Positions 17,552 through 27,425 of a stretch of 64,000 bases of DNA are shown in pieces. The translations under genes and the position numbers were made by a program. The DNA is from Bacteroidota bacterium (GTDB lineage Bacteria; Bacteroidota; Bacteroidia; Chitinophagales; Chitinophagaceae): NCBI GenBank assembly GCA_023437225.1, contig JAEZGS010000001.1, positions 321,262 through 385,261 of the forward strand. Reading direction: 5' to 3'. Under the pieces are notes generated by a model. The model had not been told where the DNA came from. It searched no databases and saw only the letters and a program-made list of their open reading frames with translations. Position 1 is the stretch's first letter. Every line of letters begins with the position of its first letter.

Positions 17552-20500
17552 ATGAAATATCTACGCGCATTTCGCTTGCTGCTACCTGTGTTGTTTTGGT
17601 TGGCGGCTTCCACGGCCGCATCAGCACAAGCAGGTACGGTTACAGGAACGGTAAAGGATGTCAACCAGGTACCTGTATTTGGTGCATCGGTTTCTGTAAA
17701 GGGAACGAACCTGGGAACAACCACCGATGCTGAGGGTCGGTTCGCCCTTCATGTACCCCAGAATACAGGCTCCCTGCTCATATCTTATGTTGGATTTACC
17801 GAACAGGAAATCACCCTGAACGGTTCTTCTGCTTATTCAATTGTTTTGAGTCCATCCTCACAAACACTTACCGATGTGGTTGTGGTAGGTTATGGCACCG
17901 CACGCAAAAAAGATCTTACAGGCGCCGTTTCCACCATTGCCAGTAAGGAATTGAACCCTGGTCCGGTAACAAGTCCATTACAACAACTGGCGGGGAAAGC
18001 CCCCGGCGTAAATGTGATCCAGATTGGTAATGAGCCGGGAAGTTTTCCGGGAGTTCGGATTCGGGGCATCACATCACTGGTAGGTGGAAGCGATCCACTT
18101 GTTGTGGTTGATGGAGTTCAGGGTAATATGGATCTGTTTCGCCAGGTACCTCCTAATGAGATTGAGTCGGTGGATGTATTGAAAGACGCCTCTGCCACGG
18201 CCATTTATGGTTCACGCGGAGCGCCGGGTGTCATCATCGTTACAACTAAGAGGAACCGGGCCGGAAAGACCTCTGTTGAATTCAACTCCGTTGCTTCGAT
18301 GGATATTATTACAAAAAAGCTACGAGTGTTGAATGCTGAGGAATGGTGGGAAGAGGGGCAGAAATGGAATGTGCCGGCCTCGCAAAACCATGCTTCAAAT
18401 ACTGATTGGTTCAATATTCTCACTCGCGATGGCTTTACACAAAATCACTCGATCGCATTTGGTGGCGGAACCGACAAATTCAACTACCGCGCTTCTCTTG
18501 CTGCAGTATTACAAAATGGTATTGTCATCAACTCCGATTACAAGAATTATATAGGGCAGATCCATGCACAACAAAAGGCTTTCGACAATAAGCTGACCAT
18601 TACCATGAATTTGAACAGTAACATCTCCAACACAATGGGCAGTCCCAATAGTGTTGGTCGGGCTGCTTTCACTTCAAACCTGATCAGCAATGCTTATGTA
18701 TCGCGTCCCGGCGACCCTGTATTCAACGCGGATGGTAGTTATTTCACCGATGCGAATGTGTTTCAATACATCAATCCTTATGCTGTATCACAGACCGTGG
18801 TGAACGAAGGCGGTTCGAACAATTTATTCGGATCACTCCGTACAGACCTGGAGATCGTTAAAGGTCTTACTGCCGGATGGTTTGGTAGTTGGAGAAAGAC
18901 CGACAGCTACTGGGGTTATTATCTTCCTGCTTTGTCAACCGTTGCTTTTGCGATCGACAACAAAGGTGTGGCAAGTGTACGGAATGACAGAGCTGAAGAA
19001 AGGTTGATGGACATCAGTCTAACATATAAAAAGACTTTTGGAGAACATCGTGTTGAAGCACTTGGGCTTTACGAATATCAGACACAGGTTTACCAGGGAA
19101 ATTTTGCGCAGGCGAAAGGATTCATTAATGACATCACCACCTACAATGCGCTTCAAAATGGTGACCTTTCTAAAGTAACGCCAGGAGACATAAACTCATA
19201 TAAAAATGATCGTAAACTGGTGTCTTTCCTTGGAAGGATCAATTACAGTTTTGCTGACAGATACCTTTTAACTGCAAGTATTCGACGGGATGGTTCATCC
19301 GTACTGGGGCCAAATGTGAAGTGGGGCAATTTCCCCTCCGGTTCCGTCGCATGGCGCATTAGTGAGGAAGGCTTCATGCACAAACAGGATGTGTTCAGTG
19401 ATCTTAAGTTGCGTGTTGGTTATGGTATCACTGGTAACCAGCAGGGCCTGTATCCTCAAAATTCAACCCAATTGGTTGGAGCATCGGGTGTCACCTACTT
19501 CGGTGGTTCGCAGATCACCAATTTTATCATCACGCAGAATGCGAATGAAGATCTTAAATGGGAAACAAGAAAACAGGCAAACATTGGTCTGGACTTTGGC
19601 ATGTTGAATAATAAGTTTTATGGATCTATCGATGTGTTCCGCGCGAAGACAGAGAACCTGCTATTCAATTATACAGTGCCTCAACCACCATACCCTTATG
19701 GTTCAATATTAGCAAATGTGGGTAGCCTAATGAATGAAGGAATTGAAGTAGCGCTGAATTACCAGGCGATAAGATCTAAGGATATGTCGCTTACACTCTC
19801 AGGTAATTTCTCATTCCTAAGAAACGAAGTGCTTGAATTAAGCGGAAGCATTGACGGTGTTCCGTTAAATACAGATTATGTAGGATGGGGCAACAACGCA
19901 TATCTGATCAAAGGACAACCTATCGCTACTTTTAATATACTTCAACACGAAGGCATCAATGATGTAGGGGCGGAAACAGTGATTGACAGAAACAAAGATG
20001 GAGTAATTGACCAGGGAAATCAAAGTCCTGACCGCTACATTGCAGGATCTGCATTGCCAAAATACACTTACGCATTCTCGCCAACATTCACATACAAAAA
20101 CCTTGATGTGTCTATGTTATGGAGAGGGGCAGGCGGCAATAAAATATACAATGGTCTCCGTTCCAATTTAAGTCGCCTTGAAAACCTTGGTAAGTCTAAT
20201 GTTTTGCACAGCGCACGCGAATTGGGCTTGTTTACTTCACAATACGGGTCTGATCTGTGGTTAGAGAATGGAGCATTTCTTCGGTTTGATAACTTATCAA
20301 TAGGATATCGATTCAATGTGAAAGATGTTAAGTATGTCGATGCCTTCCGCATTTCACTCACTGGAAGCAATCTTGCGGTGATCACTGATTATAAGGGTAT
20401 CGATCCTGAATTGAATGGAGCTTATGGAGGCGCTGGCGATAATGGAATTTACCCTCGCACAACGAACGTTGCTCTTGGCCTCAATGTCATTTTTAAATAA
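17552..20500 (+). CDS. SusC-type TonB-dependent outer-membrane transporter (alpha-glucan locus)
   Basis: A 982-residue SusC/RagA-family importer that moves oligosaccharides across the outer membrane using TonB energy. It has a signal peptide (about 1-26, ending SAQ), a carboxypeptidase-regulatory-like domain (about 28-110), a TonB-box-like VVVVGYG segment, a plug with the SusC hallmark LKDASATAIYGSRG, and a C-terminal 22-strand barrel. The start is ATG 17552; an in-frame start 18 codons upstream would spoil the signal peptide. It leads an operon with SusD, a SusE-like protein and two amylases, so the likely substrate is maltooligosaccharides. Confidence 0.95.
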   Translation: MKYLRAFRLLLPVLFWLAASTAASAQAGTVTGTVKDVNQVPVFGASVSVKGTNLGTTTDAEGRFALHVPQNTGSLLISYVGFTEQEITLNGSSAYSIVLSPSSQTLTDVVVVGYGTARKKDLTGAVSTIASKELNPGPVTSPLQQLAGKAPGVNVIQIGNEPGSFPGVRIRGITSLVGGSDPLVVVDGVQGNMDLFRQVPPNEIESVDVLKDASATAIYGSRGAPGVIIVTTKRNRAGKTSVEFNSVASMDIITKKLRVLNAEEWWEEGQKWNVPASQNHASNTDWFNILTRDGFTQNHSIAFGGGTDKFNYRASLAAVLQNGIVINSDYKNYIGQIHAQQKAFDNKLTITMNLNSNISNTMGSPNSVGRAAFTSNLISNAYVSRPGDPVFNADGSYFTDANVFQYINPYAVSQTVVNEGGSNNLFGSLRTDLEIVKGLTAGWFGSWRKTDSYWGYYLPALSTVAFAIDNKGVASVRNDRAEERLMDISLTYKKTFGEHRVEALGLYEYQTQVYQGNFAQAKGFINDITTYNALQNGDLSKVTPGDINSYKNDRKLVSFLGRINYSFADRYLLTASIRRDGSSVLGPNVKWGNFPSGSVAWRISEEGFMHKQDVFSDLKLRVGYGITGNQQGLYPQNSTQLVGASGVTYFGGSQITNFIITQNANEDLKWETRKQANIGLDFGMLNNKFYGSIDVFRAKTENLLFNYTVPQPPYPYGSILANVGSLMNEGIEVALNYQAIRSKDMSLTLSGNFSFLRNEVLELSGSIDGVPLNTDYVGWGNNAYLIKGQPIATFNILQHEGINDVGAETVIDRNKDGVIDQGNQSPDRYIAGSALPKYTYAFSPTFTYKNLDVSMLWRGAGGNKIYNGLRSNLSRLENLGKSNVLHSARELGLFTSQYGSDLWLENGAFLRFDNLSIGYRFNVKDVKYVDAFRISLTGSNLAVITDYKGIDPELNGAYGGAGDNGIYPRTTNVALGLNVIFK

Positions 20501-20546
20501 TTGAACAGTTCTTCTGCAGAACATGACTTCAACAAAATATAGTAAG

Positions 20547-22034
20547 ATGAAAAAAATCCTTGTTTCGTTCCTATTCATCCTGCTGATTGTACAAGGCTGT
20601 ACAAAAGTAGATGAAGTGGTTTACGATAAATATGCGGCCTCAACATTTTACAGTTCACCCACAGGCTCCGATGTAGCACTTGCAAGTGTATATGCCCTGG
20701 TTGTGGGTAACTGGGGTGGGGTTGGCTATGCTGGTGCCGATAATGGATGGTATGACCTTAATGCAATGTCGTCTGATGAACAGGTGATACCACATAGAAA
20801 TACGGGCGACTGGCAACTTGACTTTGCTCAATTGTACAAGCACGAGTGGTTGCCCACGCATTCGATTGTTGCGAATGCCTGGACCTGGTTGTATCGCGCC
20901 GTGTATACCGCTAATCTTGCAGTGGAACAACTTACGAATGCAAAGGCAGATCCGGCAAAGATCGCTGAAGCCAAAGTGCTTCGCGCGTTCTTTTATTACC
21001 TGTTAATTGATGACTGGGGCGATGTCCCTTTCTATACAGAGAATAATGTCACCATCGAGAACCTGCCACAGAAAAGCAGGCGCGAAGTGTTTGATTTTGT
21101 TGTGAACGAACTCGAAGAAAACGTAGAAAAGTTATCGGCAACAAAGGGTGGTCAGTATTACGGTAGATTCAACAAATGGGCCGGCTATATGTTGCTGGCG
21201 AAAGTTTATTTAAATGCTGAAGTATATACCGGAACACCTATGTGGGCGCAATGTCTTGCTGCATGCAACAAGGTGTCTGAAGGCGGATTCTCGTTGCATC
21301 CTGGCGGGGCAAATGCGAGCAGTCCATTAGGTTATAAGTATTACGAGCTGTTTGGTGATGTATGCCCTGAAGACGAAACGATACTAGCGATCTACACAAA
21401 AGTAGACATCGTTGGAAGGAACATCTTCACCGTACGCAGTCTTCATGGTCCACATGCCAATGAGCTTTTCGGATTTAGCGGATGGAATGGATCGGTAACT
21501 CATAAAAATTATGTGAATCGATTTGATAACAATGATATCCGTAAGAAACAATTTATGGTGGGGCAGCAGCCTGGCGGCGTGAGTTATTCCGAGGATCTGT
21601 CTTCTTTGGACAACCCCGGGGCAAACCGTGAAGATGGCATTCGGAATATGAAATTTTATCCTGCGGCACCCATGAATGGCGGAGGTGCATCCAATGATTT
21701 TCCTATTTACCGATATGCGGATGTATTGTTGATGAAGGCGGAATGCCATGTTCGACTCGGTGATGCAGCATCGGCAAAACCGTTCATAGACCAGGTGCGG
21801 ACAAGAGCCGGACTGAATGGGCTTTCAGCAAATCCTACGCTCAATGATATTTATAATGAGCGCGGCTTTGAACTTACCTGGGAAGGGCACAGGAGACAGG
21901 ATATGATTCGTTTCGATAAGTTTCTCGAGCCACATGATTTCAAAGGCCAGAGTGAGTCGTTCCGGAAATTGTTCCCTATTCCAACTTTCGCACTGGATGC
22001 GAATAAAAACCTGGTGCAAAATCCCGGCTATTAA
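20547..22034 (+). CDS. SusD-type glycan-binding lipoprotein (alpha-glucan locus)
   Basis: A 495-residue RagB/SusD-family lipoprotein that caps the SusC channel and binds the glycan. Its leader ends in LLIVQGC, followed by TKVDE, whose acidic residues fit Bacteroidota surface-export signals. TPR-like helices are seen around WTWLYRAVYTANLAVEQL. The C terminus LVQNPGY is typical of the family. The start is ATG 20547; an ATG eight codons upstream is less likely. It follows SusC by 46 bases and precedes the SusE-like gene by 23. Confidence 0.94.
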   Translation: MKKILVSFLFILLIVQGCTKVDEVVYDKYAASTFYSSPTGSDVALASVYALVVGNWGGVGYAGADNGWYDLNAMSSDEQVIPHRNTGDWQLDFAQLYKHEWLPTHSIVANAWTWLYRAVYTANLAVEQLTNAKADPAKIAEAKVLRAFFYYLLIDDWGDVPFYTENNVTIENLPQKSRREVFDFVVNELEENVEKLSATKGGQYYGRFNKWAGYMLLAKVYLNAEVYTGTPMWAQCLAACNKVSEGGFSLHPGGANASSPLGYKYYELFGDVCPEDETILAIYTKVDIVGRNIFTVRSLHGPHANELFGFSGWNGSVTHKNYVNRFDNNDIRKKQFMVGQQPGGVSYSEDLSSLDNPGANREDGIRNMKFYPAAPMNGGGASNDFPIYRYADVLLMKAECHVRLGDAASAKPFIDQVRTRAGLNGLSANPTLNDIYNERGFELTWEGHRRQDMIRFDKFLEPHDFKGQSESFRKLFPIPTFALDANKNLVQNPGY

Positions 22035-22057
22035 TGATCATCTAAAAGCATATTCAA

Positions 22058-23149
22058 ATGAAAAGATTCATCCATACAATCCTTTGTGCATGTTGTGCTG
22101 TGCTGTTGCTGGCAGGCTGCAAGAAGGATGCTGAGCTTACATATCTTGACGTCGTAAATTTTCCAACTGGCTTTGCGGCCTCTTCAGAAGAGGTAATTCT
22201 TACGTCGTCGAATGCAGACCAGGAGGCCATCAGTTTCTCATGGCCATCGGTCACTTTTAAGATAAGTGCGCCGGTGAACTACACCCTTCAATTTGCTCTG
22301 CCATCTGATACAATTGGCAGCAATGCCTGGAAAAACGCAATTGAAATTGAAGTTGGAAATGACGCGCTGTCAAAAACTTTCACCACAAATGAATTGAATA
22401 ACCTGGCTACGTTGAAGTTGAATCTCCTGCCCGATTCAACGCAGGTGCTTGCTGCAAGGGTAGTGGCAACAATGGATCGCAAGGTGGCTTCAGAGGCTGT
22501 AAGTTTTAAAGTGCGTCCATTTAAAGTGGTGTTGAAAAATGTTTTGTATGTGCCCGGTGAATACCAGGGATGGGATCCCGCCAGTGCAAAGGTCCTGGCA
22601 GAAGTTGCAGGCCGCCCGAAATTATATGAAGGCTACGTGAATATGCCTGGAACTGGGCTTAAATGGTTCAAGTATACCAACGCGCCCGACTGGAATCATA
22701 TCAACTATGGTGACGGTGGTGGCGGCACATTCAATACCGATGGAGCAGCTGCAGGACTGAGTGTTCCTGACGGTGGATATTATTATCTCACTGCGGATCT
22801 CAACACCAATAAGTGGACAGCAACAAAAGTGAGTTGGAGCATCATTGGTGACGCAACGCCCGGTGGATGGGGTACGGACACACCTATGACCTATGACGAA
22901 GCTACGCAGACATGGAAGGTTACTGCCGAGATGAAGACAGCCGGTTCGTTCAAGTTTCGCGCAAATAATGCGTGGGCATTGGATTTCGGTATCGATGGCG
23001 GTACCAAAGAGTTGAAGTATGCAGACAATCCGTTCCTGGGTTATACAGACGGTTTATGGAACCTTTCAGTGCCTGAAGACGGCAATTATACCATTACACT
23101 GGATCTGCATAATCCAGGTAACTACACTTATATATTGAAGAAGAACTAA
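22058..23149 (+). CDS. SusE/SusF-like starch-binding lipoprotein
   Basis: A 363-residue surface lipoprotein with leader VLLLAGC followed by KKDAE, a good surface-export motif. A SusE-type N-terminal domain covers about 20-165. Two starch-binding modules follow: one begins YVPGEYQGWDP (about 168) and the other IIGDATPGGWGTDTPM (about 265). Each has the aromatic residues expected of the fold, such as the Trp in GWDP and GGWG. SusE has two such modules and SusF three, so this is closer to SusE. It helps hold alpha-glucan at the cell surface. Confidence 0.88.
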   Translation: MKRFIHTILCACCAVLLLAGCKKDAELTYLDVVNFPTGFAASSEEVILTSSNADQEAISFSWPSVTFKISAPVNYTLQFALPSDTIGSNAWKNAIEIEVGNDALSKTFTTNELNNLATLKLNLLPDSTQVLAARVVATMDRKVASEAVSFKVRPFKVVLKNVLYVPGEYQGWDPASAKVLAEVAGRPKLYEGYVNMPGTGLKWFKYTNAPDWNHINYGDGGGGTFNTDGAAAGLSVPDGGYYYLTADLNTNKWTATKVSWSIIGDATPGGWGTDTPMTYDEATQTWKVTAEMKTAGSFKFRANNAWALDFGIDGGTKELKYADNPFLGYTDGLWNLSVPEDGNYTITLDLHNPGNYTYILKKN

Positions 23150-23169
23150 GCAACGTGTAAATAGAAATA

Positions 23170-24528
23170 ATGAAGAAGTTAGCAATCGTTATCCTGGCAT
23201 TTTTATCTTTTTCCTGTAGTAAGACCGGTACGCCGGTCTCTACGGGGGAAAGCACCGATCCCCCACAATATGGCACACCATATCAGAAAGTACCAGTGGG
23301 TAAGGATGCAATCATTTACCAGGTAAACATCAGGGCATTCAGCAGCGATGGTAATTTGAACGGCATACAGGGAAGACTTGACAAGATAAAAGAACTTGGA
23401 GTGAATGTCATCTACCTTATGCCTATCAATCCGGTAGGAACTGTCAAAAGTGTAAACTCTCCTTATTCGATCAAAGATCATAAATCTGTCGGCACCGAAT
23501 ATGGCTCCTTAAGCGACCTGCAAAAGCTGATCGAAGCAGCGCACAGTCGCGATATGGCTGTCATCCTCGATTTTGTTGCCAATCATACGGCATGGGATCA
23601 TGTATGGATTAACAACAAGAGTTGGTACAAGCAAGATGGTTCAGGAAACATCATACACCCGCCGGGAACGAATTTCCTTGATGTAGCGCAGCTCGACTTC
23701 TCGAATGTTGCAATGAAAAATGCAATGATCGACGCAATGCGGTACTGGATCCTTGCTGCAAATGCAGATGGATATCGGTGCGACTTTGCGGATAACGTTC
23801 CATTTCGTTTTTGGAAGGAAGCGATCTCATCGCTAAGATCGATTTCGGGAAGAAAAATATTGATGCTGGCAGAAGGTACTCGCAATGACCACTTCAAGGC
23901 AGGATTTGATCTAAGTTTTGGTATGGCGTTCTATAGTAAGTTGAAAGCGGTGTATCAGCAGGGCAACGGTGCAACTACGATCAATGATCTCAATAATTCA
24001 GAATATGTGAATGCCACAGACAATGCGGCCGTTGTACGATACATATCCAATCATGATGTCAATCTTTCTGATGGCACGCCGTTGGACCTGTTTCATGGAG
24101 ACAAGGGTTCCGTGGGTGCATTCGTCATAGCTGCGTATATGAAGGGCGTCCCTATGATCTACAACGCGCAGGAAATTGGTTATCCAACGCGGATCACTTA
24201 CTTCGACAAAACTCCCATTAACTGGTTTTCAAATTCCGGGATGACTGACACCTATGCAAAGATCCTTGGATTTCGGAAAACCAGTAAGGCATTGCGCGAC
24301 GGACAGCTCTTCACATACAGTACCAATGATGTTGTCATTTTCCAAAGAAAACTAGATGACGAATCGGTATTTGTTGCAGTCAATACAAGGAATAATCCGA
24401 CAGATGTGACGATCCCCGGCGCGCTTCAAAATACAACATGGATAGACGTAATCAGCAACGAGCAAAAGACACTTGGCACCTCGCTGTCGCTGCCGGCTAA
24501 CGATTATCTTATTCTTAAAAGCAAGTAG
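23170..24528 (+). CDS. GH13 alpha-amylase-like lipoprotein
   Basis: A 452-residue glycoside hydrolase of family 13. The leader FLSFSC gives a lipoprotein. The residues after it (SKTGTPVST) lack early acidic ones, so surface exposure is uncertain. Catalytic regions are DFVANHT (134-140), nucleophile Asp205 in GYRCDFAD, acid/base Glu235 in LMLAEG, and Asp296 in YISNHDVN. The Lys-His pair that follows the nucleophile in many alpha-amylases is absent. The protein is compact, with a short domain B. It is 20 bases after the SusE-like gene, so it probably cuts bound starch or maltodextrin. It is a paralogue of the next gene. Confidence 0.92.
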   Translation: MKKLAIVILAFLSFSCSKTGTPVSTGESTDPPQYGTPYQKVPVGKDAIIYQVNIRAFSSDGNLNGIQGRLDKIKELGVNVIYLMPINPVGTVKSVNSPYSIKDHKSVGTEYGSLSDLQKLIEAAHSRDMAVILDFVANHTAWDHVWINNKSWYKQDGSGNIIHPPGTNFLDVAQLDFSNVAMKNAMIDAMRYWILAANADGYRCDFADNVPFRFWKEAISSLRSISGRKILMLAEGTRNDHFKAGFDLSFGMAFYSKLKAVYQQGNGATTINDLNNSEYVNATDNAAVVRYISNHDVNLSDGTPLDLFHGDKGSVGAFVIAAYMKGVPMIYNAQEIGYPTRITYFDKTPINWFSNSGMTDTYAKILGFRKTSKALRDGQLFTYSTNDVVIFQRKLDDESVFVAVNTRNNPTDVTIPGALQNTTWIDVISNEQKTLGTSLSLPANDYLILKSK

Positions 24529-24562
24529 GGACTGATAAACAATTCCTATCAAAATAAACAAC

Positions 24563-25927
24563 GTGAAAAGATTATTTTATATCACTGTGTTAGCCAGTTG
24601 GTGCATGCTGAGCCATGCTCAACCTTCTGCGAAAACCGATATCGCAACATCAGTAGAAGCTTATGGCACACCCTTTAAGGGGCTGCCTGATCGGCGCGAT
24701 GTGATCCTTTACCAGGTAAACATGCGAGTGTTTGGTAAGGACGGAAATTTTCGTAATGTAATTGATCGGTTAGATTCGATTCGTTCGCTTGGCGCAAATG
24801 TTGTGTACCTTATGCCCATCTATCCTGTTGGCCAGGTGCGGGCGGTTAATTCACCCTATTGCATTAAAGATTATGATGCGATCAATAGTGAATTTGGTGA
24901 CCTGCGTGACCTTCGTGAACTGGTTGATAAGGCGCATGAAAAAAAGCTCGCTGTTATACTTGACTGGGTAGCCAATCACACAGCATATGATCATCCATGG
25001 ACAAATAACAAGTCGTGGTATCTGCAGGATTCCACAGGAAATATTGTAAGTCCGCCGGGGATGGGCTGGAATGATGTGGCGCAACTCAACTTTAAGAATC
25101 AGGACATGCGCAGGGAGATGATCCGCAGTATGAAGGACTGGGTATTGAAAGCGAATATCGACGGGTTCCGATGCGATTACAGCGATGGTCCGCCTGCAGA
25201 TTTTTGGAAACAGGTATTGGATACTTTAAATGCGATGCCTGGAAGAAATTTGCTGATGCTGGCAGAGGGAAGTCGCAGTACAAATTTTACCGTCGGTTTT
25301 GATTATAATTTTGGTTTTAATTTCTTTGGAACGCTGAAATCGGTTTACGAGAAAGGGAAGCCGGCTACCGCTATTGAATCTGTGACCGCCGCAGATTATG
25401 CAATGGCATCGCCATCGCAAAGAATGGTCAGATATACAAGCAATCATGATGTGAATGGTTCTGATGGGACCCCGGAGGAATTGTTTGGTGGTGAAAGAGG
25501 CGCTATGGGAGCATTTGTTGTGGCTGCTTACATGAAAGGTATACCGATGATCTATAATGGCCAGGAAGTGGGAACACCCTATCGTCTTTTATTTCCGTTT
25601 ACTTCTGCGAAGATCGATTGGAAGTTGAATCCTGAACGCACTAATGAGTACCGGAGGATACTTGCGTTCTATAAATCCAGCGATGCAGTACGGCGCGGCG
25701 ACATGAAAAACTTCAGTACGAACGACGTTTGTGCTTTTGAAAAAAAGATTGGCAGGGAGCAGGTGCTTGTATTGGTGAATGTGCGGAACTCGCCGGTTGA
25801 TTTCAATGTAGCGCAGGGATTGAAAGGCAAATGGTCTGATGTTTTTTCACAGAAAAAAGTGCAGATAAAGAACAACGTTTCACTCCAACCATATTCTTAC
25901 ATTGTTTTAAAACGAGACATCAAATGA
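24563..25927 (+). CDS. GH13 alpha-amylase-like exported enzyme
   Basis: A 454-residue GH13 enzyme, second of a tandem pair. The catalytic residues fall at the same numbers as in its neighbour: Asp205 (GFRCDYSD), Glu235 (LMLAEG), Asp296 (YTSNHDVN). Unlike its neighbour it has a cleavable signal peptide ending SHAQ rather than a lipobox, so it is probably free in the periplasm, where it would act on imported oligosaccharides. The start codon is GTG at 24563, the only one that gives the complete signal peptide. It is 34 bases after the first amylase and ends the operon ahead of a strong terminator. Confidence 0.92.
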   Translation: MKRLFYITVLASWCMLSHAQPSAKTDIATSVEAYGTPFKGLPDRRDVILYQVNMRVFGKDGNFRNVIDRLDSIRSLGANVVYLMPIYPVGQVRAVNSPYCIKDYDAINSEFGDLRDLRELVDKAHEKKLAVILDWVANHTAYDHPWTNNKSWYLQDSTGNIVSPPGMGWNDVAQLNFKNQDMRREMIRSMKDWVLKANIDGFRCDYSDGPPADFWKQVLDTLNAMPGRNLLMLAEGSRSTNFTVGFDYNFGFNFFGTLKSVYEKGKPATAIESVTAADYAMASPSQRMVRYTSNHDVNGSDGTPEELFGGERGAMGAFVVAAYMKGIPMIYNGQEVGTPYRLLFPFTSAKIDWKLNPERTNEYRRILAFYKSSDAVRRGDMKNFSTNDVCAFEKKIGREQVLVLVNVRNSPVDFNVAQGLKGKWSDVFSQKKVQIKNNVSLQPYSYIVLKRDIK

Positions 25928-26014
25928 TATTGACATGTAAATCGAAACATTGTTGACGGGCAATAGCGCACAGCAAGAATCACCCGGGTGAACAATATTC
26001 GAGAACATGTACCG

Positions 26015-26038
26015 AAAGCCCTTTCCAGGGCTTTTTTT
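26015..26038 (+). terminator. Rho-independent terminator of the alpha-glucan operon
   Basis: AAAGCCCT at 26015-26022 pairs perfectly with AGGGCTTT at 26027-26034 around a TTCC loop, and seven T residues run from 26032 to 26038. It lies 88 bases after the second amylase stop and ahead of the DUF4412 gene. Confidence 0.9.
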
Positions 26039-26080
26039 ATTTGTAATTACATTATATTGGAGATATTCAAACGAACAGCT

Positions 26081-26794
26081 ATGAAACTTCAATACGATCA
26101 CACTCATGATAACCTGACCCTGCTCAAATTCGCATCATATGTTCTGTTGTTACTGGTATCTCCCATTATTTCGAATGGCCAGGCAACGAAGATTGCAGAG
26201 CAATACAGCTTCAATCTTGGAGTCACATACAAGATGGATGAAGGAAAAGCCAGCAAAAAAGGTGAGAATCTTGTTACAATGTGGTTATCGAATAAACCAT
26301 ACTTCGGTATGGAGATGGGTAGAAACAACGAACTGTTCATGGTTACGGATATGAACACCGGCAAGTCCGTTACTTTAATGAACGAGCAGAAGATGGCCAT
26401 GGTAATGGATTTAAAAAAGATGATGCAACAAGTAGCGAATTCGGAAAAAGTGAAAGAGGAGGCGGCCAACACTAAAATTCAAAAAACGGGGAAGACGGAA
26501 AAGATCCTTGGTTATACCTGCAGTGAATTTGTGATGACAACAAGCGATGGAACATCGCGTGCGTGGATAACAACAGAACTTGGGTCGGGCATGACAAATT
26601 ATCTCAAGTCTATGTTTATGATGTTGCCCGGTAAAAGCAAGCAGGCCGCCTCATGGGAAAAGGCAGGCAATGGTGTGCTTTTGAGACTGGAAAGCACAAA
26701 CAAAAAAAATGAAGTTACCCGTATGGAAGCAACGGAAGTAAAAAAAGCAAACCGCGTTGTGAGCACACGCGGGTTTACAGTAATGGGGCAGTAG
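26081..26794 (+). CDS. Exported DUF4412-like protein
   Basis: A 237-residue secreted protein. The leader carries a hydrophobic segment at about 20-36 ending ISNGQ. The body is rich in Lys, Met and Thr, with segments typical of DUF4412 proteins: VTLMNEQKMAMVMDLKKMM, a KTEKILGYTCSEF stretch and late W-E-KAGNGVLLRLES. Such proteins sit in the periplasm or outer membrane; no activity is known. The start is ATG 26081; an in-frame ATG at 25988 lies upstream of the terminator hairpin and is rejected. It is transcribed on its own. Confidence 0.8.
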   Translation: MKLQYDHTHDNLTLLKFASYVLLLLVSPIISNGQATKIAEQYSFNLGVTYKMDEGKASKKGENLVTMWLSNKPYFGMEMGRNNELFMVTDMNTGKSVTLMNEQKMAMVMDLKKMMQQVANSEKVKEEAANTKIQKTGKTEKILGYTCSEFVMTTSDGTSRAWITTELGSGMTNYLKSMFMMLPGKSKQAASWEKAGNGVLLRLESTNKKNEVTRMEATEVKKANRVVSTRGFTVMGQ

Positions 26795-26802
26795 GAAAAG
26801 CT

Positions 26803-26810
26803 TACCTTCG
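26803..26810 (+). promoter_or_regulatory. Possible -7 element of phnA
   Basis: TACCTTCG lies 18 bases before the phnA ATG and matches the Bacteroidota -7 consensus TAnnTTTG except for one C. No convincing -33 TTTG lies at the right distance, so this is a weak call. Confidence 0.3.
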
Positions 26811-26828
26811 CGCCCTAAAAATTCCCCT

Positions 26829-27410
26829 ATGGCTCTCGAGGACATTATCAGATCGCGCAGCGGAAATGTATGTGAACTATGCTCTTCAACTTTCGCCACT
26901 GAAGTGTATGAAGTGCAACCGCAGGATCAACCCAACGAAAGTAATTGCATCTGTGCATGCGAAACCTGCAGACAACAAATAGATAAAAAGGCTGAGCTAA
27001 ATAGTGAACACTGGAAGTGCCTGTCCACAAGCATGTGGAGCGAAGTTCCCGCCGTACAGGTAGTTGCATGGCGTATGTTGAACCGATTGAGAAATGAAAG
27101 CTGGGCAAGCGAAAGCCTTGACATGCTTTATCTTGATGACGACAATCTTGCATGGGCGAAAGCCACCGGTGATCACGAAAACGATGGAAGTGTTGACCTG
27201 CACCGCGATGCAAATGGTACAATATTGAAAGCCGGTGACAGCGTAGTACTTACTAAGTCTTTAGATGTAAAAGGAACTACCCTTAACGCAAAAATGGGAA
27301 CGGTCGTAAAGAATATTCGACTCGTCGAAGACAATACATCACAAATCGAAGGCAAGATCGAAGGACAAATGATCGTTATTCTTACGAAGTATGTAAGGAA
27401 ACAAAATTAA
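26829..27410 (+). CDS. phnA: PhnA-family zinc-ribbon protein
   Basis: A 193-residue cytoplasmic protein of the PhnA/YjdM family. An N-terminal zinc ribbon uses Cys15/Cys18 and Cys44/Cys47, with extra cysteines at 40 and 42. The C-terminal SH3-like PhnA domain (about 125-190) shows DANGTILKAGDSV and MGTVVKNIRLV, which identify the family. Despite the name, PhnA is not shown to be needed for phosphonate use and no phosphonate genes are nearby. It ends 15 bases from the convergent GMC oxidoreductase. Confidence 0.9.
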   Translation: MALEDIIRSRSGNVCELCSSTFATEVYEVQPQDQPNESNCICACETCRQQIDKKAELNSEHWKCLSTSMWSEVPAVQVVAWRMLNRLRNESWASESLDMLYLDDDNLAWAKATGDHENDGSVDLHRDANGTILKAGDSVVLTKSLDVKGTTLNAKMGTVVKNIRLVEDNTSQIEGKIEGQMIVILTKYVRKQN

Positions 27411-27425
27411 TGTCATCTCCACTGA

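Noticed and set aside
25988..26080. Upstream start for the DUF4412 protein
   Set aside because: It lies ahead of the strong terminator at 26015-26038, so a transcript from that start would have to pass the hairpin, and it would put charged residues before the signal peptide.
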